Below, in pieces: positions 25,239-33,238 of a DNA stretch of 64,000 bases. A program made the position numbers and the translations under genes. Position 1 is the stretch's first letter. Each line of letters opens with the position of its first letter. Below the pieces are notes generated by a model. The model was not told the origin of the DNA and made no database searches. It saw only the letters and a program-made list of their open reading frames with translations. Source of the DNA: Mycobacterium lentiflavum (lineage in GTDB: Bacteria; Actinomycetota; Actinomycetes; Mycobacteriales; Mycobacteriaceae); NCBI RefSeq assembly GCF_022374895.2, contig NZ_CP092423.2, positions 186,001 through 250,000 on the forward strand, written 5' to 3'.

Positions 25239-26093
25239 GTGATCACTCGTGATGTCGAGGTAGGTGCCGTAGCCGATCTGGCGCTTGCTCCACCACGCGC
25301 GGCGTTGGCCGCCGTCATAGACAACGACATCCGATTGCTTCCGGTGGCGGTGGCTCTAGAAGAACCGGCCGATCCCGCCACGTCGGCGCGCATCGTGCGG
25401 GTGACTGCCGACAGCCCAGACCTCGGCGGCTGCCCCGTCGTGGTGGTAGCCGACGACGGCCCGCAGTGGTTTCGGTTGCGCGCGCTGACTGTCCGGGGCA
25501 CCGCCGATGCCGCGGGCGATCACACTTATCGGGTCGTGCCCGAGCGGGTCACCGCGTGGGACTACGGCGCGCTTCGCGCTGTACCGGAACCGCAGTCAGG
25601 CCCGCTGCCCACATCTACTTCGACCGCGCACGACGCGGATGACGGCTCTTATCTGGAGTCGCCGAAACTCCAAGCGGCGGTGAAGAATTCGCGAGTCATG
25701 GTGCTGGCGACCCGGTCACGCAAGGGTATGGCATTCGCCGTACCGCTGTGGTTCGTACCGCAGCGCGGCCGGTTGTACGCGACGACGTCGGCGTCGTCGT
25801 GGACGGTGCGCAACCTGGCTGCTACGCCTCAGGTGGCCCTGTTACTCGGCGGCGAATGCGGCGATCGTGGGAGTCGGCTCCTGGTGCACGGTAGCGCTCG
25901 AGCGGTCGCAGCGATGCCGCCGCCAGAGGTGCTCGCCCGGATCGCTTGGCGTTACTATCTGCAACCCCGATTCGCGGCGGTCGAGCTGCGTCACATCGGC
26001 TTGTGGCCGCTGCGCCTGCGGTACTACGGCCAGTCGCAGCCGGCGTACGTCGTGATCGCGCCGCACACAGCGACCGAATGTGGCGTGCCGTAA
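25239..26093 (+). CDS. PNPOx-like split-barrel flavin/heme protein
   Basis: 284 residues from GTG 25239. The C-terminal half (about 150-284) is a pyridoxamine-oxidase-like FMN-binding split barrel: SPKLQAAVKNSRVMVLATRS, AVPLWFVPQRGRLYATT, VRNLAATPQVALLLGG. The N-terminal half (1-120) has a weaker barrel of the same sort, so the chain may hold two related domains. A flavin or F420 reductase or a heme-handling protein is possible. The stop is directly followed by the next start (26094), so this is the head of a tight run with the SRPBCC and flavodoxin genes. Confidence 0.7.
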   Translation: MITRDVEVGAVADLALAPPRAALAAVIDNDIRLLPVAVALEEPADPATSARIVRVTADSPDLGGCPVVVVADDGPQWFRLRALTVRGTADAAGDHTYRVVPERVTAWDYGALRAVPEPQSGPLPTSTSTAHDADDGSYLESPKLQAAVKNSRVMVLATRSRKGMAFAVPLWFVPQRGRLYATTSASSWTVRNLAATPQVALLLGGECGDRGSRLLVHGSARAVAAMPPPEVLARIAWRYYLQPRFAAVELRHIGLWPLRLRYYGQSQPAYVVIAPHTATECGVP

Positions 26094-26777
26094 ATGAGAT
26101 GGAGCCTCGCTGCTTCGGCTCTGGGGCTGGTCGGCTATGACGTGTTGATCCGGCCTGCGCAATTAGATTGGGGCGCAACAGCTACCGAACGGCTAATGCG
26201 GCTGCCCGGCGATGACATCGTCGGGGACGTAATGAGTCATCACACCAGGGCGGTGACCATCAACGCAGCGCCGGCAGCGGTCTGGCCCTGGCTTATACAG
26301 ATGGGGGACCACCGCGCCGGTTTCTACAGCTATGACTGGGTTGAGCGTTATTTGTTCCCCGGCACCGTGCATTACGTCGAAGGGCGCCATTCCGCGACAC
26401 GCATTCACCCAGAACTGCAGGATCTCCGGGTCGGCGACCGGATCAACACCGGGTCGATAGGTCGGGTGCGGATCGGAAACGCGGTGACGGTTCTCGAGCC
26501 GCACCGGGCACTGGTCATCGGAACCTGGGCATTCGTCCTCGTGCCGGTCAATGAAAGTCGCACCCGTCTGCTGGTTCGCGAGCGCGACGCCGGATGGTTG
26601 CGGCTGCTGGCCCCGCGACGCAGCGGACTGCTGCGCGCATTGGGTGCGGTCATCGACTACACGGTGGGGGAGCCGCTGCACTTCGCAATGGTCCGCGCGA
26701 TGATGCTGGGCATCAAGCAACGCGCCGAGTCCGCCGGTGCTGCGGTGCCCAGTGTCCCTAGGGAAGAGGACCAGTGA
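26094..26777 (+). CDS. SRPBCC-fold protein with N-terminal membrane segment
   Basis: 227 residues starting next to the previous stop. A short hydrophobic N-terminus (WSLAASALGLVGYDVLI) could anchor it. The body is a START/Bet v1-like ligand-binding fold: VTINAAPAAVWPWLIQMGDHRAGFYSYDW, then DRINTGS, and ESRTRLLVRERD. Such proteins bind hydrophobic ligands. Together with the flavodoxin and the split-barrel gene it suggests a small redox or lipid-modifying unit. Confidence 0.7.
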   Translation: MRWSLAASALGLVGYDVLIRPAQLDWGATATERLMRLPGDDIVGDVMSHHTRAVTINAAPAAVWPWLIQMGDHRAGFYSYDWVERYLFPGTVHYVEGRHSATRIHPELQDLRVGDRINTGSIGRVRIGNAVTVLEPHRALVIGTWAFVLVPVNESRTRLLVRERDAGWLRLLAPRRSGLLRALGAVIDYTVGEPLHFAMVRAMMLGIKQRAESAGAAVPSVPREEDQ

Positions 26778-26816
26778 CCCTAGGCCCGGGCCCCGGTTGG
26801 ATCGAAAATCGCAACC

Positions 26817-27410
26817 ATGTCAACTATCGGCACAGAACGCATGCTTATCGAATCGGCGGTTCCGACATTCGATGCGATGCTCGCCGAGCACGTTGTCGTA
26901 GCCGCTGCCCCGCCGACCACCTACCAAGCCGCGAGAACTCTGGACCTGCTCACCGTGCGCACGCCACTGCTGGTGGCGTCCATGTGGATCCGCGGATTGC
27001 CGGCACGTTTGCGAGGACAGGCCGCGCCAAACCCACCACGCTTGGTGATCGCCGAGGACGGGCTGCCGGGCTGGGTGGTGTTGGGCGAACGACCCGACTG
27101 CGAGTTCGCATTCGGCGCGGTGGGGAAGTTCTGGCAGCCGGTGATCGAGTGGCGCGACGTTGCGGATTTCACCGGCTTCGCCGAACCCGGATGGGGAAAG
27201 ATCGCGGCTAACTTTTCGGTGGCGCCCTACGGGGAAAGTCACACGCTCCTTAGTTACCAATGCCGTACTGTGACAACCGATCCCGTCGCACGTCAGCACT
27301 TCGTGCGTTATTGGTGGCTGATCCGGCCGTTTGTCGCACATATCATGCGCGCGACGCTGAACACGATCAGGGCGAATGCCGAGGCGGCTGCGGGACTAGG
27401 GAGCAGATGA
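26817..27410 (+). CDS. Hypothetical protein, probable SRPBCC-like
   Basis: 197 residues. The start at 26817 is uncertain; Met9 (26841, MLIESAVPTFDAM) looks like the more natural first residue. The middle segment (AEHVVVAAAPPTTYQAARTLDLL, then VLGERPDCEFAFGAVGKFWQP and IAANFSVAPYGESHTLLSYQC) has the pattern of a START-like ligand-binding fold, but the match is weak. It overlaps the flavodoxin gene by 4 bases (ATGA), so it is part of the same operon. Confidence 0.55.
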   Translation: MSTIGTERMLIESAVPTFDAMLAEHVVVAAAPPTTYQAARTLDLLTVRTPLLVASMWIRGLPARLRGQAAPNPPRLVIAEDGLPGWVVLGERPDCEFAFGAVGKFWQPVIEWRDVADFTGFAEPGWGKIAANFSVAPYGESHTLLSYQCRTVTTDPVARQHFVRYWWLIRPFVAHIMRATLNTIRANAEAAAGLGSR

Positions 27411-27916
27411 TGCGCGTCCTGGTGAGTTTCGGATCTAAGCGAGGCGGGACAGCGGGGTTAGCCGCGATGATTGGTGAAGCGTTGACCGCGGCTGGCTGCG
27501 AGGTGTTGGTAAGCCCCGCCAAAAACGTTTATGACCTCATCGGTGTCGACGCAGTAATCGTGGCCGGCGCGTTGTACGCCAACCGGTGGCATCGCGACGC
27601 GCGACGCTTTGTCCGCCGAAATGCCGCGGCGTTGCGCGAGCTGCCGGTGTGGCTGGTGAGTAGCGGACCACTGGACGCCTCGGCGGAGGACAACGACATC
27701 CCACCCACGGCACAGGTCGCGAAGTTGGCCCGGCGTGTCGGCGCACGCGGACACGTCACGTTCGGTGGTCGGCTGGAACCCGATGCAAAAGGGTTTCCCG
27801 CCAGTGCGATGGCGAAGAAGAAAGCCGGTGATTGGCGCAGTCCCGCGCATGTTCGGCGCTGGGTCGCCAGCGTGGTCGGCGAGCTGAACCGGCCGAAGGT
27901 CAGCCGCCCGACATAG
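27407..27916 (+). CDS. Flavodoxin domain protein (protoporphyrinogen oxidase HemG-like)
   Basis: 169 residues from ATG 27407 in the ATGA overlap. It has the FMN-binding fold MRVLVSFGSKRGGTAGLAAMIGE (the phosphate loop SKRGGT), VDAVIVAGALYANRWHRDARRFVRR and LPVWLVSSGPLD. This is the flavodoxin-5/HemG type, an electron carrier or menaquinone-linked oxidase. It is the last gene of the 25239-27916 run and overlaps the PaaX-like gene by 17 bases at its end. The partner reductase or oxygenase might be the Rieske gene 900 bases on, which is not in the same operon. Confidence 0.75.
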   Translation: MMRVLVSFGSKRGGTAGLAAMIGEALTAAGCEVLVSPAKNVYDLIGVDAVIVAGALYANRWHRDARRFVRRNAAALRELPVWLVSSGPLDASAEDNDIPPTAQVAKLARRVGARGHVTFGGRLEPDAKGFPASAMAKKKAGDWRSPAHVRRWVASVVGELNRPKVSRPT

Positions 27917-28763
27917 CGGGGCCGCGCCCCGGTGCCCGGCGGAAGGCGGCGTTCATCCGTCGTTTGAATGCGTGGTCGAACCGGCGGTAAGTGGTGCGCA
28001 ACGCGCGCCCCGGCCACGGCTTTGGCAGCAGAGCCAGGGGTAGCAGCGGGTCGCGCTGAAGATGGCGGACCACGGCGATCGATAAGGCGAAGTCGTAGGT
28101 GAGGCTTTCGGTCAAATCCTGGCCCGGACGTGACTTGAGTGCGACGTCCATCGCCTCGATGAGCACCGTGGCATCGTCCGTCCAGCCATCGAGGGCAAAC
28201 ACGGCTCGGACCTTGTCGGGGGGGAAATCGGTCTTCGCATTGTGAAAGTGTGTGCACTGCTGATCCAGTATCGCCCGCGACGCTGGAAGTCGCTGCGGAT
28301 CAAGGTTTTCCGGACGTATCCAGACACCTTCTCGAAGCTCCGCGAGGTGCAGCTCCGTCGCTGCCTTCCGCAGCTCCAGGCGATCAGCCGCGGAACGACG
28401 ATCGAGCGAGACGATCGCGAGCTCCCATGTTCCGTCCCAGCCGGAGAGCGTCGTGTCGTCGATCCGGGATGCCTCGTCGACACGTCGGCGGCGCTCCAGC
28501 AATCGCCCGGCGAGCGCATAACTGCCGCCGTCGGCGGAGAGTTCGCCGTCCGTGACCATTCGCCACAGGCAGGTGCGGGCGGCGCCCGCGCTGATGCCGA
28601 ACAGGGAGGCCACCGCAACCAATTCGGCGACCGCCAACCGGGGTTGAACGGCGCCCAGCAAGGCCGTGGCGAGCACCGAACGTGTGCTGAGCGCCCGGTT
28701 GCCGATCGGATCGCTCACTCGGGACTGGAAGGGGGTGGCCACTGGCGGCAACGGTATCACCAA
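27900..28763 (-). CDS. PaaX-family transcriptional regulator
   Basis: 287 residues. N-terminal winged helix (LVAVASLFGISAGAARTCLWRMVTDGELSA), then the middle domain of PaaX (GWDGTWELAIVSLDRRSAADRLELRKA, EGVWIRPENL) and a C-terminal ligand domain. PaaX represses phenylacetate degradation and binds aryl-CoA esters. It is divergent from the Rieske oxygenase gene; only 40 bases separate the two start codons. It therefore probably controls the oxygenase in response to an aromatic CoA or acid. Confidence 0.8.
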   Translation of the reverse strand: MVIPLPPVATPFQSRVSDPIGNRALSTRSVLATALLGAVQPRLAVAELVAVASLFGISAGAARTCLWRMVTDGELSADGGSYALAGRLLERRRRVDEASRIDDTTLSGWDGTWELAIVSLDRRSAADRLELRKAATELHLAELREGVWIRPENLDPQRLPASRAILDQQCTHFHNAKTDFPPDKVRAVFALDGWTDDATVLIEAMDVALKSRPGQDLTESLTYDFALSIAVVRHLQRDPLLPLALLPKPWPGRALRTTYRRFDHAFKRRMNAAFRRAPGRGPAMSGG

Positions 28764-28803
28764 ATCGTTGACGCGTGACGATCAAAGTGTGATACTTGCG
28801 CGC

Positions 28804-30003
28804 ATGAGTTCGCCGACGAAGTCGGTGCTCGCCGACGATGTCGAAATCGTTCGGCGCGTCCTCGCCCATATCGACGCCGGTACCACCGACGAGGGCGAGA
28901 GCTGGCGTGAGCCTGTCGAAAATTATCTGAGCCCAGTCCGATTCGCCGAGGAACGCCGGATGCTGCTCGCGATGCCGAGCGCTTTCGTTCCGTCGGCGGT
29001 GATCCCGAACCCGGGCGACCATGTCGAAAGAACGGCCTTCGGGGTGCCGTTGTTCGCGGTGCGTGGTCGTGACCAACGGGTGCGAGTGTTCCGAAACGCG
29101 TGCCGGCATCGCGGTTTTGCCCTCGTTGAGGGGGCCGGGTGTTCGCACGCGCTGGTGTGCCGCTACCACGGCTGGACGTATCGCTTGGACGGCTCCCTCT
29201 CCCTTGTGCCGCATGCCGAGGCATTCCCCGATCTCGACGTGTCGACCCGCGGCCTGGTCGAGGTCGTCAGCCGCGAGGTGGACGGCCTGATCGTCATCGG
29301 TCCGCTGGACTCCGGTGATGCGGGCTCGCCAGAGTCCGCCGAGGCGATGGCATGGCTCACTGATGGAAGTCCGTGGCGGGACAAGTTGGTCCCGGCTGAG
29401 AAACTCATCGTGGTGGACTCGACGCCGCGAGCGATCAATTGGAAGGTGCTTGCCGAGCAGTTCCTGGAGGGCTACCACATCCGCTCCACGCATAGGGAAA
29501 CCTTTTTCCCGGTGCAGTACGACGACCTCAACGTGGTTGAGAAATTCGGACCGAACAGTCGAATCACGTTTCCGTATCAGAACATTGAACGGCTTCGCGG
29601 TCGTCCGGAAAGCACCTGGACGACAGATGCTCGGGTGACGTATCTGTATCAGTTGTTCCCTAATGTCATGTTGGCTACATTTCCGGACGTGATATCCATG
29701 GTCGTGATCGACCCGGTGGATGTCGACCACAGCATAGTTACAACCTATTCGATGGTCAGGCCAGACGTTGCCGCCCGTGCCTCGCTCAGTCCGACCGACA
29801 GACTGGTGGGCGCGGGTAGTTTCATTGAGCGCGGTCTGGTGGAAGACAACGAGATGTCCGCGGGTGTGCAACGCGGCTTACGTTCCGGCGCCAACGAATT
29901 CGTGGAGTTCGGGCGACACGAGAGCGCGATTGGGCACTTCCACGCAACACTGGACGAGCGTCTGGCTCGATCGGCGACCGCAACGGCGCGCACGCATCAC
30001 TGA
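28804..30003 (+). CDS. Rieske non-heme iron oxygenase, alpha subunit
   Basis: 399 residues from ATG 28804. The Rieske [2Fe-2S] site is Cys100-x-His102 and Cys119-x2-His122 (CRHRGFALVEGAGCSH, CRYHGWTY). The mononuclear iron site follows the family pattern: Asn212-Trp-Lys, Glu222-Gly-Tyr-His225-x4-His230. A late acidic ligand is expected near the C-terminus. Such enzymes hydroxylate or demethylate aromatic or steroid substrates. No ferredoxin reductase is next to it, so a shared reductase must supply electrons; the flavodoxin at 27407 is one candidate. It is controlled by the divergent PaaX-like gene. Confidence 0.88.
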   Translation: MSSPTKSVLADDVEIVRRVLAHIDAGTTDEGESWREPVENYLSPVRFAEERRMLLAMPSAFVPSAVIPNPGDHVERTAFGVPLFAVRGRDQRVRVFRNACRHRGFALVEGAGCSHALVCRYHGWTYRLDGSLSLVPHAEAFPDLDVSTRGLVEVVSREVDGLIVIGPLDSGDAGSPESAEAMAWLTDGSPWRDKLVPAEKLIVVDSTPRAINWKVLAEQFLEGYHIRSTHRETFFPVQYDDLNVVEKFGPNSRITFPYQNIERLRGRPESTWTTDARVTYLYQLFPNVMLATFPDVISMVVIDPVDVDHSIVTTYSMVRPDVAARASLSPTDRLVGAGSFIERGLVEDNEMSAGVQRGLRSGANEFVEFGRHESAIGHFHATLDERLARSATATARTHH

Positions 30004-30005
30004 CC

Positions 30006-30779
30006 TCACGAGTCGAATGGTGCCATTCGCACCGCTAAGGGCAGTCCACAGCGGACCAGGAGTCCGAATCGCCCACGCGGCACCGCTGCCGCCTCCGCGC
30101 GCATCATGCTCACGAGTTCGCGTTTGAAATCGCCTCGCGGGTAACGCCGTAGCACCTCGGCAACGTTTTCCGGAGCGATGTCCCAATTGCGCAGTCCGGC
30201 GCCGTCGACCATCGCTCCCCACTGCAGGTAGCAGCCCATCGCGCCGTCGACGTCGACCGTGATGCCCGGTGTCGTATGCACACAGATGCCGTCGGCCAGC
30301 AGGTCCGCGCGCTGGGCATCCACGTCCGCCGCCTGTGCGCAGGCGAACAGCCGTTCGGCGCTGCCGAGTGTGAAATCGCGCTCCGGCGTTGGATTTACGA
30401 TTCCGTAGTCGTGCAGCAGCGCCCCGCAATAGAACAGCTCGTCGTCGAGCTCACAGCCATCCACCGCCGCGAGAGCATGCCCGAACAGCCAGGTGCGGTA
30501 GGAGTGGCCCAACAGCGTCGGCGGCAATTCCGCGCACGCCTGTTCGGCCTCTCGCGCGAACCGGGAATCCGGTACTCGCAATGTGTTCAGATCCACGCGC
30601 GCGGCCGCCTCCGGAATCTTGCCCAGCGCCAGCTTGACCCGACCCACCGCGTTCGTCCACTGCCCCACCGCAGTCGCGAGCAGTAGGCGGCGCCGCTCTG
30701 TACCAGAGAGCCGGCCACTGGTGCGCCGTGCCCAGCCGAGCCCGCCAAGCCGCTGCGGATCAGGCATAGGCGCGGCCAA
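30006..30779 (-). CDS. HD-domain hydrolase
   Basis: 257 residues. The HD metal site is LLGHSYRTWLFG with the first His, GALLHDYG with the paired His-Asp, and a third region CVHTTPG. The length and the lack of other domains fit the cyanamide-hydratase-like HD branch or a nucleotide phosphohydrolase; the substrate is open. It ends 2 bases from the Rieske gene stop on the opposite strand, so the two genes converge. Confidence 0.75.
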   Translation of the reverse strand: MAAPMPDPQRLGGLGWARRTSGRLSGTERRRLLLATAVGQWTNAVGRVKLALGKIPEAAARVDLNTLRVPDSRFAREAEQACAELPPTLLGHSYRTWLFGHALAAVDGCELDDELFYCGALLHDYGIVNPTPERDFTLGSAERLFACAQAADVDAQRADLLADGICVHTTPGITVDVDGAMGCYLQWGAMVDGAGLRNWDIAPENVAEVLRRYPRGDFKRELVSMMRAEAAAVPRGRFGLLVRCGLPLAVRMAPFDS

Positions 30780-30790
30780 TCGTGTTGTCG

Positions 30791-31606
30791 CTAAGGCGTT
30801 CTCAAGAACACGTCGTTGAGCGTGACGGTACGCAGGTTCCGCTCGCGGATCGTGTCGATGAGTTGCGGATACACGTGTGTGACGGGCAGGTGATTGAGAT
30901 GACCGATCACGATGTTCTGGGGTGTGAAGTACTCGTCGATCATCTTGAGGATGTATTCCTCGGTGATCAAAGTCGAGTCAGACAACGACCCCGACCACAG
31001 GGTCGGGACGGTGTAGCCGAGCTCGTTCGCCACCGCGTCGACGGCGCCGTTGTGCTTGCCATAGGGCGGTCGGTAGTACGGTTTCGCGCCGACGCCGTAG
31101 GTCTTCTTGAGAAACTCGTCATTGCGCTTGAGTTCCTCCTCGACCCTACTTTGCGGCACCGTCGTCAAATCCGGGTGTGACCAGGTGTGGTTGCCCAGCT
31201 GGATCTGCCCGGACTCCACCAGCGGTCGCAGCAGGTCCAGATTGTCGGTCCAGGAGTTATAGATCCCGTTGACGAAAAACGTCATTCGCACGCCGGTGTC
31301 CTTGGCGAGCTGCGTGTAGGCGCGCACGACGTCGCTGTTCACCCCGTCATCGAGGGTCAGCGCGAGCAGGTCGCCGTCGCCGGGGAGCTTCATCAGTGCG
31401 CCACCGCCGGGCAGCGGAATGCGCTCGCTGAGCGGCGGGGGCGGCAACAAGCCTGCCTGTGATGGTGCCGCGGGCCCGGGGGTCGGCATCGAATCCAGGG
31501 GCACCTGGGCAAAAGTTCGTGGTTGGGGATCGACGATTAGGCGTGCCGCACCGACCGCGGCGACCGTAGCTGCGGCGAGCGAGCCGAGGAAACGGCGGCG
31601 CTTCAT
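30791..31606 (-). CDS. Exported polysaccharide deacetylase (NodB domain)
   Basis: 271 residues from ATG 31606. A twin-arginine signal (KRRRFLGSLAAATVAAVGAA) precedes a Pro-rich linker. The NodB domain shows the catalytic LTLDDGVN, the metal-binding HTWSHPDL and the YYRPPYGKHN groove motif, then IVIGHLNHLPVTH. It deacetylates a cell-wall glycan or peptidoglycan outside the membrane. The sequence is longer in-frame at the 5' end (to 31702) but the extra part lacks family features. It ends 11 bases from the start of the HD gene, so the two may be cotranscribed. Confidence 0.8.
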   Translation of the reverse strand: MKRRRFLGSLAAATVAAVGAARLIVDPQPRTFAQVPLDSMPTPGPAAPSQAGLLPPPPLSERIPLPGGGALMKLPGDGDLLALTLDDGVNSDVVRAYTQLAKDTGVRMTFFVNGIYNSWTDNLDLLRPLVESGQIQLGNHTWSHPDLTTVPQSRVEEELKRNDEFLKKTYGVGAKPYYRPPYGKHNGAVDAVANELGYTVPTLWSGSLSDSTLITEEYILKMIDEYFTPQNIVIGHLNHLPVTHVYPQLIDTIRERNLRTVTLNDVFLRTP

Positions 31607-31811
31607 CTCCGCATCGTTTGCGGTGCTGTGGCGACGAGGCGAGCGCGCGTACCGGTCGCCTCTCCTGTCAAACTCCGCATCCACAGGAGCGAACCGTACC
31701 ACTGCAAGCTGGGATATGTCGGTTTCGTTACGGGAGGGTCAGCTGTGAATTCCCGACGGAAAACGGCGTGGAGCTGCGAAGGTCACGACGCGATCACGAC
31801 GCGCTATCGGA

Positions 31812-33194
31812 TCAGTTCGGCTGTCCGCTGCCCCGCTGCGGTAACGGCACCGGCTCGACATTCGGGGTTCCCAGAGTCGAGGCCAGCCAGGGCAACGATG
31901 CATCGAACGCCTCGGCGGCGAACGGCCAGTCGTGTTTGCCTGGTTGGGTCACCACCGCGCAGGTGATGCCGTTGGCTTCGGCGATGGTGCACAGCGCGTG
32001 CGCGGCCGCGTCCTGGCCCTCCGGATTGGCCGCGGCGGTGCTCACCAGGGCGGGGTTGGCCGCCTGCGGGACGCTGTGCGCACCGGGCGGGGCGGGGATG
32101 TCGAACCATCCCGACAACCCGGTGTAGCGGCCGTGCCGGGTCATCACGGTGAGCGGGTCGTAGTCGGCCCAGGCGGCGGTGTCGCCGCCGAACAACTCGG
32201 CGATGGTCTGTTCCTTGCTACCGATGTTGGGCCGGAAGTCGCCGGCGATGTCCACGAAGGCGCTGAATAATTCCGGATGCATGACGGCCAGGGTGACGGC
32301 GCAGGTGCCGCCCATCGACCACCCGGCTACCCCCCAATTCGCCCGGTCTGCGCTGACGCCGAAGTTCGAGACCATGAACGGCACCACATCTTTGGTCAGG
32401 TGATCGGCGGCGTTGCCGCGGCTTCCGTTGACGCACTCGGTGTCGTTGTCGAACGCGCCGGTGGGGTCGGGAAACACGAAGACCGGGGCGAAACCGTGAT
32501 GGCGGGCGGCGAAACCGTCGATCGCGGTGAAGGCACCGCCGGGCCCCAGCCAGTCGCGAGGCAGATTGAACGCCGAGCCGAGCATCATGACCGTCGGCAG
32601 CCGCGGTGGGGGGTTGGTGTTGAACCACGCCGGGGGCAGATAGACGAGTTCCTGGCGGTGCGGGAAGTGGGATGCGTTGGAGTCGATGTTGACCGGCACG
32701 ACGACACCCTTGTCCGGCTTGGTCCCGGCGACCTGCATCGCGGTGACCTGCAGCCGGTCGATCTGGTCGGGGAGCGGTTCGGACGTCAGCTGATTCCACG
32801 CGGCGAGCACGGTGGGGAAATAGCCAACCCACAGGTTCAAGGACATGCCCGCGCACAACACACACAGCGGGACCGACACGAACGCGAGTCCGCGCCGCCA
32901 CCAGCGGGCGCCTTTCCAGCCCAGTACCAACACCGCGGCGGTCAATCCGCTCAGGGCGATCCACAGCCACAGGGACTTGGGTGCGGGGTCGCCGGCCACC
33001 CCGAGCGACACGATGTACCAGTAGGCCAGCGCGGCCACCGCGGCCGCGACGACCAGGGCCACCGGCAGCGCGCGTCGCAGCCAGCTCGGCCTGTGCCAGT
33101 CGATCACGATCAGCGCCACCAGCAGCGCGAGTGCTTGCGTCGCGAGGGGCAGCCAGCCGTGCAGCAACGACAGATTTCCGAGGAATTGGGGCAA
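31812..33194 (-). CDS. Membrane-anchored esterase (esterase D/antigen 85-like fold)
   Basis: 460 residues from a TTG at 33194 (no better start seen). The first 150 residues hold about four membrane segments (LPLATQALALLVALIVIDW, ALPVALVVAAAVAALAYWYIV, SLWLWIALSGLTAAVLVL, LAFVSVPLCVLCAGMSL). The rest is an exported alpha/beta hydrolase of the esterase D family: nucleophile GVAGWSMGGTCAV, Asp in FDNDTEC/ADYDPL region, His in GKHDWPFAAE. The fold includes antigen 85 mycolyltransferases; here the membrane segments suggest a fixed extracellular ester hydrolase or acyltransferase. The substrate is unknown. Confidence 0.75.
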   Translation of the reverse strand: MPQFLGNLSLLHGWLPLATQALALLVALIVIDWHRPSWLRRALPVALVVAAAVAALAYWYIVSLGVAGDPAPKSLWLWIALSGLTAAVLVLGWKGARWWRRGLAFVSVPLCVLCAGMSLNLWVGYFPTVLAAWNQLTSEPLPDQIDRLQVTAMQVAGTKPDKGVVVPVNIDSNASHFPHRQELVYLPPAWFNTNPPPRLPTVMMLGSAFNLPRDWLGPGGAFTAIDGFAARHHGFAPVFVFPDPTGAFDNDTECVNGSRGNAADHLTKDVVPFMVSNFGVSADRANWGVAGWSMGGTCAVTLAVMHPELFSAFVDIAGDFRPNIGSKEQTIAELFGGDTAAWADYDPLTVMTRHGRYTGLSGWFDIPAPPGAHSVPQAANPALVSTAAANPEGQDAAAHALCTIAEANGITCAVVTQPGKHDWPFAAEAFDASLPWLASTLGTPNVEPVPLPQRGSGQPN

Positions 33195-33238
33195 AACGTG
33201 CAGACCTTAAAGCTATGGAACCCGGTAGGCCAGACCAA

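Noticed and set aside
28764..28803. Possible PaaX operator in the 40-base gap before the Rieske gene
   Set aside because: Only short arms (AAGT-N5-ACTT) and a TGACG direct repeat are visible; nothing is long enough to call a site.
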